A DNA stretch of 64,000 nt from Bradyrhizobium daqingense (GCF_021044685.1 NZ_CP088014.1:2528001-2592000), one strand, 5' to 3'. Positions 53,509 to 62,063 are shown, counted from the first letter of the stretch. Notes: generated by a model from the letters alone, not told the origin. Numbers and translations are program-made.

Positions 53509-54458
53509 TGCCGGCAATTCGTCGCCGACAGAGCCGACGTGAAGCTGCCGCCCTGGTTGGCCAGTGCCGGATAGAGCTTGACCGAGAGATCGCGCGCCGC
53601 CGCCGCGGTGCGCGGCCCGAAGCCGAGCAGATAGAGCCCGTCCATGGTGATGAAGCTCTTGTTGGCCGCGACCGGCGTCAGCGCAAAGCCGGGATGGGCA
53701 TAGACCGCGTCGGCCTGGAGAGAATCCTTGCCGCGCTCGATCGACAGCACGACATCGGGCTTGGCGGCTACGATCGACTCGTCGCCGATGATCTTGTAGC
53801 CGTCGTAATCGTCGATGGCATTGGCCGCGCCGGCGAGCTGGATGATCTCGTCGGCCGCGGTCTTGTGGCCGGCGACCATGGCCCGCCCGTTCTGGAGCGA
53901 CATCACGAACATCACGCGCACCGGTTTCGTCACCTTGGCACGCAGCGCGCGAAGTTGCGCGAGATCGGCACTGACCGCAGCGCTCAGGCATGCGGCGCGC
54001 GCGTCGACGCCCATGGCATGGCCGACCAGCTTGATCTTCTCGACCAAACCGTCTTCCGAGAACGTCTCGGGCACCAGCACCAGCGGCACCTTTGCCGCCT
54101 CGAGGATGTCCATGGTCTCGGGCGGGCCAGATCCCTGGATCGCCAGGATCAGCGAGGGGTTGAGGCCGAGCACGCCTTCGGCGGAGATCTTGCGCATGTA
54201 GCCGACATTGGGTTTGTCGTGCAGCGCTGAGGGCGGATAGAGGCTCGTCGTGTCGACGCCGACCAGCCTGCTCTCCAGGCCGAGCGCATAAAGGATTTCG
54301 GTGATGGCGCCGCCGATCGAGACCGTGCGCGCGACATCGGTGACGGCGACGTCGCGATTGCGCGCATCATGCACGATGATACCGGCGGCATGCGCGCCCG
54401 GTACGAGCGCGAATGTGCAGGAGAGCAGGAGACTTGCGATGCTGCGACAAAATGTCAT
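53505..54458 (-). CDS. hmuT: Periplasmic heme-binding protein
   Basis: A 317-residue exported protein with a signal peptide ending GAHAA. The mature protein has the cluster A-II fold (VSIGGAITEILYALGLESRLVGVDTTSLYP, LNPSLILAIQGSGPPETMDIL). The conserved tyrosine in DTTSLYP is the likely heme ligand in HmuT/ShuT proteins. It takes heme from HmuR and passes it to HmuUV. It starts six bases past the hmuP stop. Confidence 0.93.
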   Translation of the reverse strand: MTFCRSIASLLLSCTFALVPGAHAAGIIVHDARNRDVAVTDVARTVSIGGAITEILYALGLESRLVGVDTTSLYPPSALHDKPNVGYMRKISAEGVLGLNPSLILAIQGSGPPETMDILEAAKVPLVLVPETFSEDGLVEKIKLVGHAMGVDARAACLSAAVSADLAQLRALRAKVTKPVRVMFVMSLQNGRAMVAGHKTAADEIIQLAGAANAIDDYDGYKIIGDESIVAAKPDVVLSIERGKDSLQADAVYAHPGFALTPVAANKSFITMDGLYLLGFGPRTAAAARDLSVKLYPALANQGGSFTSALSATNCRQ

Positions 54459-54464
54459 TGCGGT

Positions 54465-54671
54465 TTACTTGGTCAGGATCAGCTTGTTCTGCGACGTCAG
54501 GCGCAAGCGATAGCTGTCCTCGCCATGCGCGATGATGATCTCGCGCTCGGCCGCAAACAGCTCGCGGCTGTCGATCCGGCTCCCTCGCATCGTGAGGGTT
54601 CTCGTTGTCGCAGAAGGGTTTCCCGCCGGCCCTGCCGCGACGCTGCCGCTGTTTCCGGACGTTGCTGACAT
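54465..54671 (-). CDS. hmuP: HemP/HmuP regulatory protein
   Basis: A 68-residue protein from the ATG at 54671; the open frame extends to 54773 but then runs over the palindrome. The C-terminal 42 residues (RGSRIDSRELFAAEREIIIAHG, SYRLRLTSQNKLILTK) are the HemP domain. In Bradyrhizobium japonicum, HmuP is needed together with Irr to switch on hmuR and binds its promoter. Here it is the first gene of the hmuPTUV operon, adjoining the shared divergent control region, as expected for that role. Confidence 0.9.
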   Translation of the reverse strand: MSATSGNSGSVAAGPAGNPSATTRTLTMRGSRIDSRELFAAEREIIIAHGEDSYRLRLTSQNKLILTK

Positions 54672-54746
54672 TGTGCTGTAATGCGCTTTCGAAATTTCAG
54701 ATGCGTCCTGCTTTGTATAAGCGGCGCACGGCGCATTCCAACGGCG

Positions 54747-54771
54747 GCAGTTTACAATCGATATAAACTGC
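54747..54771. promoter_or_regulatory. Extended palindrome with an ICE-like core between hmuP and hmuR
   Basis: GCAGTTTA and TAAACTGC are perfect 8-bp arms around nine bases (25 bp in all). The inner 17 bases (TTTACAATCGATATAAA, 54751-54767) match 11 of 14 positions of the remembered ICE consensus. It lies about 165 bases before hmuR and 76 before hmuP, and is a candidate site for Irr and/or HmuP. Confidence 0.6.
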
Positions 54772-54783
54772 AACGTGATGTCA

Positions 54784-54812
54784 TTGACCGTCAGAGTGTT
54801 GCCACGTAACCA
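54784..54812 (+). promoter_or_regulatory. Candidate hmuR promoter
   Basis: TTGACC at 54784-54789 and TAACCA at 54807-54812 are 17 bases apart. The minus-10 match is poor, as expected of a promoter needing an activator. The palindrome at 54747-54771 would be centred about 60 bases before the implied start site, a usual activator position. Confidence 0.35.
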
Positions 54813-54821
54813 ATTATGGCA

Positions 54822-54839
54822 GCGGGGTGACGTCCCCGC
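54822..54839 (+). terminator. Terminator-like hairpin in the hmuR leader
   Basis: GCGGGG pairs with CCCCGC around TGACGT, directly followed by ATTTTGAG. It lies about 92 bases before the hmuR start, after the candidate promoter. It resembles an attenuator but the stem is only 6 bp. Confidence 0.4.
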
Positions 54840-54863
54840 ATTTTGAGAACCGAGCCAGCCAGC

Positions 54864-54880
54864 CGTTCGCGTCGCGAACG
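54864..54880 (+). other. Second hairpin in the hmuR leader
   Basis: CGTTCGC pairs with GCGAACG (7 bp) around GTC, 51 bases before the hmuR ATG. Together with the hairpin at 54822-54839 it makes the leader unusually structured. Confidence 0.45.
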
Positions 54881-54931
54881 CACGCCAGCCAAAGACGCCA
54901 AAATTAAAATGAAGTGCAGGCTGGGGCTGAT

Positions 54932-57277
54932 ATGGCTGACGGGGCTAGGTATTCGCGCGCCCTGATTTTGGGCGCGTCGGTGGTTTCAATCGCGGCAATG
55001 ACGGCGGAGCGGGGTCTTGCGCAGACCGCATCGCCGCAAGTCGAAAGTGCCTGGTCGGAAAGGGCGAAGCAGGCCAAGCGCAAGCCGGCGAAGCCGCAAG
55101 TCGCGCAACAGCAGCCCAGTGCCGGCGTGCGCGATGCGCACGCGCAGGTAGTTGTCGGCGTCCAGGCACTCGATACCATCACGGCTGCCGCCACGAAGAC
55201 CAAGGAGCGCGCGATCGACTCGCTTGCGCCCGTCAGCTCCATTTCGCTCGACCAGATTCAGGGGCTGCAGCCGAACCGGCTGTCGAGCATCTTCTATGCC
55301 GTGCCCGGCGTGTCGTTTCAGGAGCGCGGCGACGATCCCGCGACGGTCATCAACATCCGCGGCTTGCAGGACTTCGGCCGCGTCGCGGTCGTCGTCGACG
55401 GCGCGCGGCAGAACTACCAGCGCACCGGCCACAATGCCAACGGCTCCTTCTTCCTCGATCCTGAATTGATCGGCGGCGTCGATGTGGTGCGCGGTCCCAC
55501 GGCCAACATCTACGGCTCCGGCGCGATCGGCGGCGTGGCGTCGTTCCGCACCAAGGACATCAATGACGTGCTGCGCCCCGGCGAGCGCTGGGGCGTCGAT
55601 CTCTCAGGCTCTTACGGATCCAACAATAATCGCGGCCTGGGCTCGGTGTTCGGCGGCGTGCGCGCCACGCCCGACGTCGACGTCTTCGGCGGCGCCGTCT
55701 ATCGCACGCAGGGCAATTACAAGGACGGCAACGGCACCGAGATCGGCAACACCGGCAATCAGGTCGAGGCCGGATTGATGAAGGTCACAGTGCGTCCCGC
55801 TCTCGGCCACGAGGTCAAGTTCGGCGCGGTGTTCCAGGACTATCAATACGACATCGGCCAGTTCAATCGCGGCCCGGTGGCAACGGCGGCGCAGCGCGCG
55901 CTCTATCAGGGCTCGTCGGTCTATGCGTCCGACGTCAAGAACTACACCGGCACCGTCACCTGGAAATACTCGCTGCCGAGCGACAATCTGTTCGACTGGC
56001 AGATGTCGGTGTATGGCAACCGCGTCGATAACGATCAGACCAAGACCTATCACAACGGCACGACGCCGTCGGCCTATTGCAACGGCGGTCTCGGCAACAA
56101 CGTTTCGGGATGTGTCGGCGGCACGCGCGGCTATGTGCTCAATACGTACGGCATCGACGTCAACAACACCTCGCGCTTCAACGTCGGCGATTGGCGCAAT
56201 GCCGTTACCTGGGGTGTCGACGCGTTCCAGGACGATGTGATCACGACGGACAGCCGCGGCAACTCCAACATCACCACGCCGAGTGGCATCCGTACCGTCT
56301 CGGGCGGCTTCGTTCAGTTGAAGCAGAATTACAGCACCTGGTTCGAGGCGGTGAGCGCGATCCGCTATGACCGCTACGACCTCGATTCCGGCAGGACCAG
56401 CGCCGGCGGCGATCGGTTCTCGCCGAAGATCACCCTCGGCGTCACGCCGATCCCGGGCTTTCAGCCCTATGTCAGCTATGCCGAAGGCTATCGCGCGCCG
56501 TCGATCACCGAGACCGTGATTTCCGGTGCGCACGCGACCGGTGGTGGACCGGCCTTCTTCCCCTGTCCCGATGGCACGGTGGGCTTGTTCTGCTTCCTGC
56601 CCAATCCGAATCTTCGTCCTGAGGTCGGCAAGAACAAGGAAGTCGGCTTCAACCTGAAGTATGACAGCATCTTCAGCGCCAACGATTCGTTCCGCGGCAA
56701 GATCAACCTGTTCCGCAATGACGTCAGCGACTATATCGACCTGGTCGCGTCGGCGCCCGTCCCGGTGCCGCCGTTCGGCTCGTTCAGCCAGTACTATCAG
56801 TATCAGAACATCGCCAATGCCCGCATTCAGGGCTTCGAGGCGGAGACGATGTACGACGCCGGCGATTGGTTCATCGGCGTCGCCGGCCACTACATCCAGG
56901 GCAAGAACGTCCAGACCAATATCGGGCTGGCGACCATCACGCCGACCAAGGTCGTCACGACCGGTGGTGTCCGCCTGCTCGATCGCACGCTGATACTTTC
57001 GGCGCAGTGGGCCTCGTTCGGTCCCAACAACGACGTGCCTGCCAATTATGTCCGGTCGACCGGCTACGACCTGGTCAATCTCTATATGACCTACAACGCG
57101 ACCAGGGACATCGTGTTCTCGGCGTCGATCGACAATCTCTTGAACCAGTATTACCGGCCTTACGCCATTCCCGGCAGTTCGACCGACGGCACCTCGCAGA
57201 ACGACGTGCTGTGGACGAGCCCGGGCCCGGGCAGGGTCTACAAGGCTGGCATGAAGATCCACTTTGGAGGTGCGTGA
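54932..57277 (+). CDS. hmuR: TonB-dependent heme receptor
   Basis: A 781-residue outer-membrane receptor from the ATG at 54932; a GTG six codons earlier is possible. The signal peptide is at about 1-30. An N-terminal extension leads to the plug domain (LSSIFYAVPGVSFQERGDDPATVINIRGLQDFGRVAVVVDG) and a 22-strand barrel. The heme-receptor motifs YRAPSITE (FRAP-type) and NPNLRPE (NPNL box) are both present, and a histidine (SGAHATGGG) lies between them as a likely heme ligand. It imports heme across the outer membrane using TonB energy. The C-terminal GRVYKAGMKIHFGGA ends the last strand. Confidence 0.94.
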   Translation: MADGARYSRALILGASVVSIAAMTAERGLAQTASPQVESAWSERAKQAKRKPAKPQVAQQQPSAGVRDAHAQVVVGVQALDTITAAATKTKERAIDSLAPVSSISLDQIQGLQPNRLSSIFYAVPGVSFQERGDDPATVINIRGLQDFGRVAVVVDGARQNYQRTGHNANGSFFLDPELIGGVDVVRGPTANIYGSGAIGGVASFRTKDINDVLRPGERWGVDLSGSYGSNNNRGLGSVFGGVRATPDVDVFGGAVYRTQGNYKDGNGTEIGNTGNQVEAGLMKVTVRPALGHEVKFGAVFQDYQYDIGQFNRGPVATAAQRALYQGSSVYASDVKNYTGTVTWKYSLPSDNLFDWQMSVYGNRVDNDQTKTYHNGTTPSAYCNGGLGNNVSGCVGGTRGYVLNTYGIDVNNTSRFNVGDWRNAVTWGVDAFQDDVITTDSRGNSNITTPSGIRTVSGGFVQLKQNYSTWFEAVSAIRYDRYDLDSGRTSAGGDRFSPKITLGVTPIPGFQPYVSYAEGYRAPSITETVISGAHATGGGPAFFPCPDGTVGLFCFLPNPNLRPEVGKNKEVGFNLKYDSIFSANDSFRGKINLFRNDVSDYIDLVASAPVPVPPFGSFSQYYQYQNIANARIQGFEAETMYDAGDWFIGVAGHYIQGKNVQTNIGLATITPTKVVTTGGVRLLDRTLILSAQWASFGPNNDVPANYVRSTGYDLVNLYMTYNATRDIVFSASIDNLLNQYYRPYAIPGSSTDGTSQNDVLWTSPGPGRVYKAGMKIHFGGA

Positions 57278-57376
57278 GCCGGCAGGCATCGCAACACCAG
57301 CGATCCCCGCCGGGCCGCGCTGATGCTCCAGCGCGGCTTCGGCGCGTTTTCATCCAGATCAGAAGGAGAGACTTTC

Positions 57377-57712
57377 ATGTTCATCGCAATGAATCGTTTC
57401 CAGGTGAAACTCGGTTCGGAAGCCGCTTTCGAGACCGTCTGGCGCACCCGGGAATCCTATCTTGGCAGCATGGCCGGCTTCGTCGAATTCCATTTGCTCA
57501 AGGGACCGGTGCTCGAGGATCACACGCTGTATTCCTCGCACACGGTGTGGGTCGACAAGGCCGCCTTCGAGGCCTGGACGCGCTCGGAGGAATTCCGCCG
57601 CGCGCATGCGCGCGCCGACAACAAGACCGGCGAAAGCCTCTATCTCGGCCATCCCAAGTTCGAGGGGTTCGAGGTCATCATGACCGAGCGCAAGACGAAC
57701 GCCGCCGCTTAG
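57377..57712 (+). CDS. hmuQ: Heme-degrading monooxygenase, IsdG/HmuQ-type
   Basis: A 111-residue ABM-fold enzyme from the ATG at 57377 behind AAGGAGAG. Family features are MFIAMNRFQVKLGSEAAFETVWRTRES, GFVEFHLLKG, SSHTVWVDKAAFEAWTRSEEFR and an HARADNKT segment. Conserved Asn, Trp and His residues fit the IsdG active site. Bradyrhizobium japonicum has two such enzymes, HmuQ and HmuD, and the one in the heme-transport cluster is HmuQ. It opens the heme ring and frees iron in the cytosol. It lies 99 bases after hmuR. Confidence 0.88.
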   Translation: MFIAMNRFQVKLGSEAAFETVWRTRESYLGSMAGFVEFHLLKGPVLEDHTLYSSHTVWVDKAAFEAWTRSEEFRRAHARADNKTGESLYLGHPKFEGFEVIMTERKTNAAA

Positions 57713-57738
57713 ATCGCGACCAGCTAAGGGAGCCGGAT

Positions 57739-58254
57739 ATGCTGAGCACGGATCTCGCCGATCTCAAGGCGTATATGGCCGACAATCCCGGCGCGGTGAT
57801 CGAGGATGTTGCGCGCGAGCGCAAGGTCACCCCGCGCGCGGTGATTGAGGCACTGCCGTCGTCCATGGTGCGCATCGGGGACGGCGAGCATTTCGCCGCC
57901 GCCATGCAGGACATCGCACAATGGGGTGAGGTCACGCTGATCGTGCACACGGACGATGCGATCTTCGAGTTCACAGGTAGCATCCCGGTGGGCGAGATCG
58001 GCCGCGGCTATTTCAACCTGATGCAGCCGAAGGGCCTGCACGGCCATTTCCGCCACGAGCGCTGCGCGGGAATTGCCTTCGTCGAGCGTCCTTTCATGGG
58101 CAAGACGTCCGCCTTCGCCGCGTTCGTCAACGCCGATGGCGGCATCATGTTCAAGGTGTTCGTCGGCCGTGACGAGACCCGGGCGCTGCGCACGGACCAG
58201 CTGGCGCAGTTTCGGCAGCTTGCGGACCGGATAGTGGCGCAGCCCACCGCGTAG
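57739..58254 (+). CDS. hutX: HutX-like cytosolic heme carrier
   Basis: A 171-residue protein from the ATG at 57739, 26 bases after the monooxygenase gene. It has the ChuX/HutX pattern: an N-terminal helical region (LKAYMADNPGAVIEDVARERKVTPRAVIEALP) and beta core with GEVTLIVHTDDAIFEFTGSIP, GYFNLMQPKGLHGHFRHERC and MFKVFVGRDETRAL. It binds heme arriving from HmuUV and hands it to the degrading enzyme. The pairing with the monooxygenase gene in one operon agrees with this. Confidence 0.88.
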   Translation: MLSTDLADLKAYMADNPGAVIEDVARERKVTPRAVIEALPSSMVRIGDGEHFAAAMQDIAQWGEVTLIVHTDDAIFEFTGSIPVGEIGRGYFNLMQPKGLHGHFRHERCAGIAFVERPFMGKTSAFAAFVNADGGIMFKVFVGRDETRALRTDQLAQFRQLADRIVAQPTA

Positions 58255-58284
58255 CCTCTTTTATATGTCTGTCGGGAGATCAAG

Positions 58285-59061
58285 ATGCAGAGCAATTCCA
58301 GGCTTCGGCATGTGATCCTAACCATCGTGCTGGCGTTGGCGCCGGCACCGGCCTTCGCGATCGACGAGGCATTGTTGCCGCGCAATCTGTCGCCCTGGGG
58401 CATGTTCCAGGGCGCCGACATCGTCGTGAAGACGGTGATGGTGGGACTGGCCATCGCCTCGCTGGTGACGTGGACGGTGTGGCTGGCCAAGTCCATCGAG
58501 CTACGCCGCAAGGGCGCACTTGCCCTGCAGCGGACGCGCGCGCTCGAAGGCAACATCAGGCTCACCGAGGCGGCCGATCGCGCCGGCGATGCGCGTGACG
58601 CGGTGGCGCAGCTCATCCAGTCCTGTGCAAGGGAGGCGGAGCTCTCCGGCGGCATCCTCGACGACGGACTGCAGGAACGGGTGGCGCTGCGGCTGGAGCG
58701 CGTAGAGGCGGCGATGTCCAGGCAGATCGCGCGCGGCACCGGCGTGCTCGCAACCATCGGCGCCACCGCGCCGTTCGTCGGTCTGTTCGGCACGGTGTGG
58801 GGCATCATGAACGCCTTCATCGGCATCTCCGAGAGCCACACCACCAGCCTCGCCGTGGTCGCGCCCGGCATCGCGGAGGCATTGCTTGCGACCGCGCTCG
58901 GCCTCGTCGCCGCGATCCCGGCGGTGGTGGTCTACAATCACCTGGTCCGCGGCATCGCCAATTATCGCGCGCTGCTCGGCGATGCCTCGGCACAGCTCAT
59001 GCTGTTGGTGAGCCGCCAGCGCGACCACAGGACGTTCAGCCTGGCGCGGGCGGCGGAGTAG
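58285..59061 (+). CDS. exbB: TonB-system energy transducer ExbB
   Basis: A 258-residue inner-membrane protein with an N-terminal signal-like segment, three helices and the MotA/TolQ/ExbB domain. Key blocks are VKTVMVGLAIASLVTWTVWL, GVLATIGATAPFVGLFGTVWGIMNAF and AEALLATALGLVAAIPAVVVYN. With ExbD it forms the proton-driven motor that energises TonB. It is followed by exbD after three bases, so coupling is likely. Confidence 0.95.
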   Translation: MQSNSRLRHVILTIVLALAPAPAFAIDEALLPRNLSPWGMFQGADIVVKTVMVGLAIASLVTWTVWLAKSIELRRKGALALQRTRALEGNIRLTEAADRAGDARDAVAQLIQSCAREAELSGGILDDGLQERVALRLERVEAAMSRQIARGTGVLATIGATAPFVGLFGTVWGIMNAFIGISESHTTSLAVVAPGIAEALLATALGLVAAIPAVVVYNHLVRGIANYRALLGDASAQLMLLVSRQRDHRTFSLARAAE

Positions 59062-59064
59062 GCC

Positions 59065-59514
59065 ATGGCCGCGAAGCTCGGCGCACGTTCGGGATCACCG
59101 CTCAGGTCGCGCGGCGATCCTGGCGATCTCGACGTCACCCATGAGATCAACGTCACGCCGTTCATCGACGTGATGCTGGTGCTGCTGATCATCTTCATGG
59201 TGGCCGCTCCGCTCGCCACGGTCGACATCGGCGTCGATCTGCCGGCGACAGCCGCCGAACCTGCGCCACGGCCGGACAAGCCGGTCTTCGTGACGGTGAA
59301 GCCGGATCTTACTGTTGCCGTCGGCGAGGACACCATGACCCGCGACGGTCTTGTCAACGCGCTCACCGCCGCCACCAAGGGCCGCAAGGACGAGCGCATC
59401 TATCTGCGCGCCGACAAGGCCGTCTCCTATGGCGACTTGATGGAGGTGATGAACAGCCTGCGCAATGCCGGCTATCTCAAGGTCGCCCTGGTCGGCCTCG
59501 ACGGACGCAGCTGA
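59065..59514 (+). CDS. exbD: TonB-system energy transducer ExbD
   Basis: A 149-residue protein with one membrane helix. The N-terminal cytosolic INVTPFIDVMLVLLIIFMVAAPL carries the Asp needed for proton flow. The periplasmic domain ends with LRNAGYLKVALVGLDG. Its stop overlaps the tonB start (TGATG). Confidence 0.95.
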   Translation: MAAKLGARSGSPLRSRGDPGDLDVTHEINVTPFIDVMLVLLIIFMVAAPLATVDIGVDLPATAAEPAPRPDKPVFVTVKPDLTVAVGEDTMTRDGLVNALTAATKGRKDERIYLRADKAVSYGDLMEVMNSLRNAGYLKVALVGLDGRS

Positions 59515-60344
59515 TGGCTGCCGCTAACGCGTTTGCGCTGCACGAGCCGCTCGGTGAGGCGGAGACCGCGCGCTGGGGCGTATCGGCCGCAGTGATCGTT
59601 GCATTGCATGTCGCCGCGGCGTTACTGGCGATGAACTGGCTCAGATCGCCGCCGGAGCAGGGCGTCAGCCTGCCGGCAATCATGGTCGACATGACGCCCG
59701 TGACGTCGGCACCGCAGTCCACGTCGGTTGATACGGCGCCGGGGCCCGTGATGCAGGAGGCCGAGGCCTCACCGCCGGAGCCCATGCAGCGGCAGACGGT
59801 CGAGGAGACCCTCGCGCCCACACCGCCGCAGGAAAAGCCGGACGTCGTTGCCCCACCGGAGCAGAAATTGGAGCCGACGCCGGCCAAGCCCGAGCCCGCG
59901 AAGATCGTGCCGCAAGAAAAGCCTGCGCCTGAGAAGCCGAAGGTAGTCCGTCGCGAGGCCAGGAAGCCGTCGGAGGCGCCGCCTGCGCCGCGCACCAGCG
60001 CACCGCCACGCGCCGAGCGCGAGGCGCCCGCCGCGTCAGCCATGAGCGCGGGCGCTCTCGCGTCGCTGGTTGCGACCTACAATCAGCGCGTGCGAGCGCA
60101 CTTGATGCGCTTTCATTCCTATCCGTCGGGCGGCAACGACCAGCGGGGATTGGTCCGGGTGAGTTTCACGATCGGACGCAGCGGACAGATCATGTCCAGC
60201 CGCATCAGTTCCTCCGGCGTTGCCGCGTTCGACGCCAAGGCGTTGTCGATGATCCGGCAGGCCGCGCCGTTCCCGCCGATTCCGCCGGAAATCAAGAACA
60301 GCTCGATGGACTTCACGATTCCCGTCGACTTTACGGTGCGCTGA
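59514..60344 (+). CDS. tonB: Energy-transducing TonB protein
   Basis: A 276-residue protein. One membrane helix is at about 22-42 (WGVSAAVIVALHVAAALLAMNWL), then a Pro/Glu/Lys-rich periplasmic linker (residues 55-170) and a C-terminal TonB domain (AHLMRFHSYPSGGNDQRGLVRVSFTIGRSGQI, FDAKALSMIRQAAPFPPIPPEI). It transmits energy from ExbBD to the TonB box of HmuR. It is the last gene of the exbBD-tonB set in the heme operon. Confidence 0.94.
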   Translation: MAAANAFALHEPLGEAETARWGVSAAVIVALHVAAALLAMNWLRSPPEQGVSLPAIMVDMTPVTSAPQSTSVDTAPGPVMQEAEASPPEPMQRQTVEETLAPTPPQEKPDVVAPPEQKLEPTPAKPEPAKIVPQEKPAPEKPKVVRREARKPSEAPPAPRTSAPPRAEREAPAASAMSAGALASLVATYNQRVRAHLMRFHSYPSGGNDQRGLVRVSFTIGRSGQIMSSRISSSGVAAFDAKALSMIRQAAPFPPIPPEIKNSSMDFTIPVDFTVR

Positions 60345-60426
60345 TACTGCCTTTCACTCCCACCCTTAGGAATGGGAAGCTGTCTCTGCGAATCCATCGT
60401 GAGCGCGGGAATGGAGGTCCATCCTC

Positions 60427-60513
60427 GTCATTGCGAGGAGCCCTTGCGACGAAGCAATCCAGGCTGCCGCTACGGAAAGATTCTGGATTGCTTCGCTACG
60501 CTCGCAATGACGG
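60427..60513. repeat. 87-bp nested inverted repeat
   Basis: Outer arms CGTCATTGCGAG (60427-60438) and CTCGCAATGACG (60502-60513) are perfect; inner arms CGAAGCAATCCAG (60451-60463) and CTGGATTGCTTCG (60484-60496) are 13-bp perfect. This is a dispersed intergenic element common in Bradyrhizobium and relatives. It lies between the convergent tonB and phytase-like genes and may act as a two-way transcript end. Confidence 0.85.
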
Positions 60514-60585
60514 ATGGCGAGGAACCACTGTCGTTCCAACCTTCCTCCCGCAAGAACGGGAGGAGGCAGAAGAGAGCGCTTCCGC

Positions 60586-61941
60586 TCACTTCGCCTTCAG
60601 GAAGTCCGCGACTTCGAGCAGCATGAACTCGTCGTCGTCGGCCTTGTTGGGATCGCGGCTGGACGAGAACGGCAGGTTGTTGTCGTTGCCGACGATGATG
60701 TGGGTGTCGTCGACGCGATCGACGTTCTCGATGGTGAAGAACGGGAAGGTGTAGACGCCGTCGTTGAGCGGCTTCCTCGCCTTCTTGTCGGGATCCCTAA
60801 TCTTCATGAGGTCGACATAGCCGATCTTGCGCACGGGCTTGCCGACATTGGCGTCGGTGAGCTCGATCTTGTAGACGCGCTTGAACTTGGCAAGATCAGG
60901 AAAGCAGTTGTCGCCGCGGGTGCCTTGCGGGCAGGCCTTGTCGGCGGTGCCTTCGCCGTTGTCGCGCTCGATGATGAGGCCGGAGGCCTGATCGATCATG
61001 TTGAAGTCACCGATGGCGTTGCCGTTCTGCTCGAATACATAGTGCCAGTAGCGGCCGGTAAATTTTTCCGCGGCGACGTCGAATTCGAGGATACGGGCGG
61101 CTTCCTTGCCGTCGACCTTCTCCCAATCTTTCTTGTCAGCGTCCCACAGCGGCCCTTCGAGCAGGCCGTAGAGGAATTTCCCGTCCTTGGACGAGGCAAA
61201 GCCCTCATAGCCCTTGGAGCGGCGGAGGTTGACGTTGGTGTAGGTCGCACCCGGCGCGGCCGGCGTTCCCACCGCCCAATTGTCCGGCGAGCGCACCGGC
61301 TTGCCGTCGGCGACCGTATCGAACATGCCGAGGATCTTGCCGGTCTTGTCGGCCTTTAGGATATAGGGGCCGAACTCGTCGCCGATCCAGAAGGTGTCGC
61401 CGACGATCTGGAAGCCCTCGGTGTCGAAATCCGAGCCGGTGAGGTAACGCTTCTGCGTGTCCTCATGCACGATGCGGAAGGGGACGCGTTTGTCGGGATC
61501 GTGCAGGAAGATGGTCTCCAGACGCTCGATCTTGCCGCTCGCCCAATCCATCTTGTAGTGGTTCAGGTAGAGCATCGAGTCCGGCGAGTTGGCGCGGGCG
61601 CCCATGCCGTTGTCGGTGATCACCCAGAACGTGCCGTCGGGCATGGTCTTGATGCCGGAATGGCCCTGCAGCGGCTGGCCCTTGAACGGCAGCGACACCC
61701 CGGTCGCCCGTTCGTAGGATTTGCCCATCACGGTGCCGGGCGCATCGACGCGCTTGCCCGTGGTGTATTTGCCCGAGGTCTTGAGGTCAGCGGGCGCGTC
61801 AGTCGGCGCGTCGATGAACGTCGCGGCCGGCATCACCACGTGGCCGGCGAGCTTGGCCGGGAATTCACCTTCGCTCTGCGCGAGAGCCGAGCTCGCGGTG
61901 AGAATGATCGTTGCGACGGTGGCAAGAAAAGTCGCGCGCAT
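60586..61941 (-). CDS. Phytase-like esterase, secreted
   Basis: A 451-residue exported protein with a signal peptide ending ASSALAQ. The body matches the phytase-like esterase family (PF13449): GHSGIKTMPDGTFWVITDNGMGARANS, FDTEGFQIVGDTFWIGDEFGPYIL, NNKSYEGF-like sequence (here SKGYEGFASSKDGKFLYGLLEG) and PFFTIENVDRVDDTHIIVGNDNNLPFS. It is predicted to be a beta-propeller in the periplasm; the true substrate is unknown and phytase activity is not assured. It is monocistronic. Confidence 0.88.
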   Translation of the reverse strand: MRATFLATVATIILTASSALAQSEGEFPAKLAGHVVMPAATFIDAPTDAPADLKTSGKYTTGKRVDAPGTVMGKSYERATGVSLPFKGQPLQGHSGIKTMPDGTFWVITDNGMGARANSPDSMLYLNHYKMDWASGKIERLETIFLHDPDKRVPFRIVHEDTQKRYLTGSDFDTEGFQIVGDTFWIGDEFGPYILKADKTGKILGMFDTVADGKPVRSPDNWAVGTPAAPGATYTNVNLRRSKGYEGFASSKDGKFLYGLLEGPLWDADKKDWEKVDGKEAARILEFDVAAEKFTGRYWHYVFEQNGNAIGDFNMIDQASGLIIERDNGEGTADKACPQGTRGDNCFPDLAKFKRVYKIELTDANVGKPVRKIGYVDLMKIRDPDKKARKPLNDGVYTFPFFTIENVDRVDDTHIIVGNDNNLPFSSSRDPNKADDDEFMLLEVADFLKAK

Positions 61942-62020
61942 GTGCGTCTCCTGTTGGCGGACGACGCCTTATGCGGATCGCTTGTTGCAGTTTTGTGAAG
62001 CCGGGCCAAAGGCCGCAGAT

Positions 62021-62047
62021 CAAGCCCCGACGCGATGCCGGGGCTTG
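62021..62047. terminator. Hairpin between the phytase-like and small secreted protein genes
   Basis: CAAGCCCCG pairs with CGGGGCTTG (9 bp) around a nine-base loop. It lies 16 bases past the stop of the small secreted protein gene. T's follow only on the plus strand (TTTCGCC), so it is a probable but not ideal terminator for the leftward gene. Confidence 0.6.
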
Positions 62048-62063
62048 TTTCGCCTGCCCAGCC

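Noticed and set aside
53900..54470. A different start for hmuT upstream through hmuP
   Set aside because: The signal peptide at 54458 is complete and the hmuP stop is six bases upstream.
54909..54965. 18-codon upstream reading frame overlapping the hmuR start
   Set aside because: It has no ribosome site of its own and is short enough to be chance; noted only because the leader is structured.
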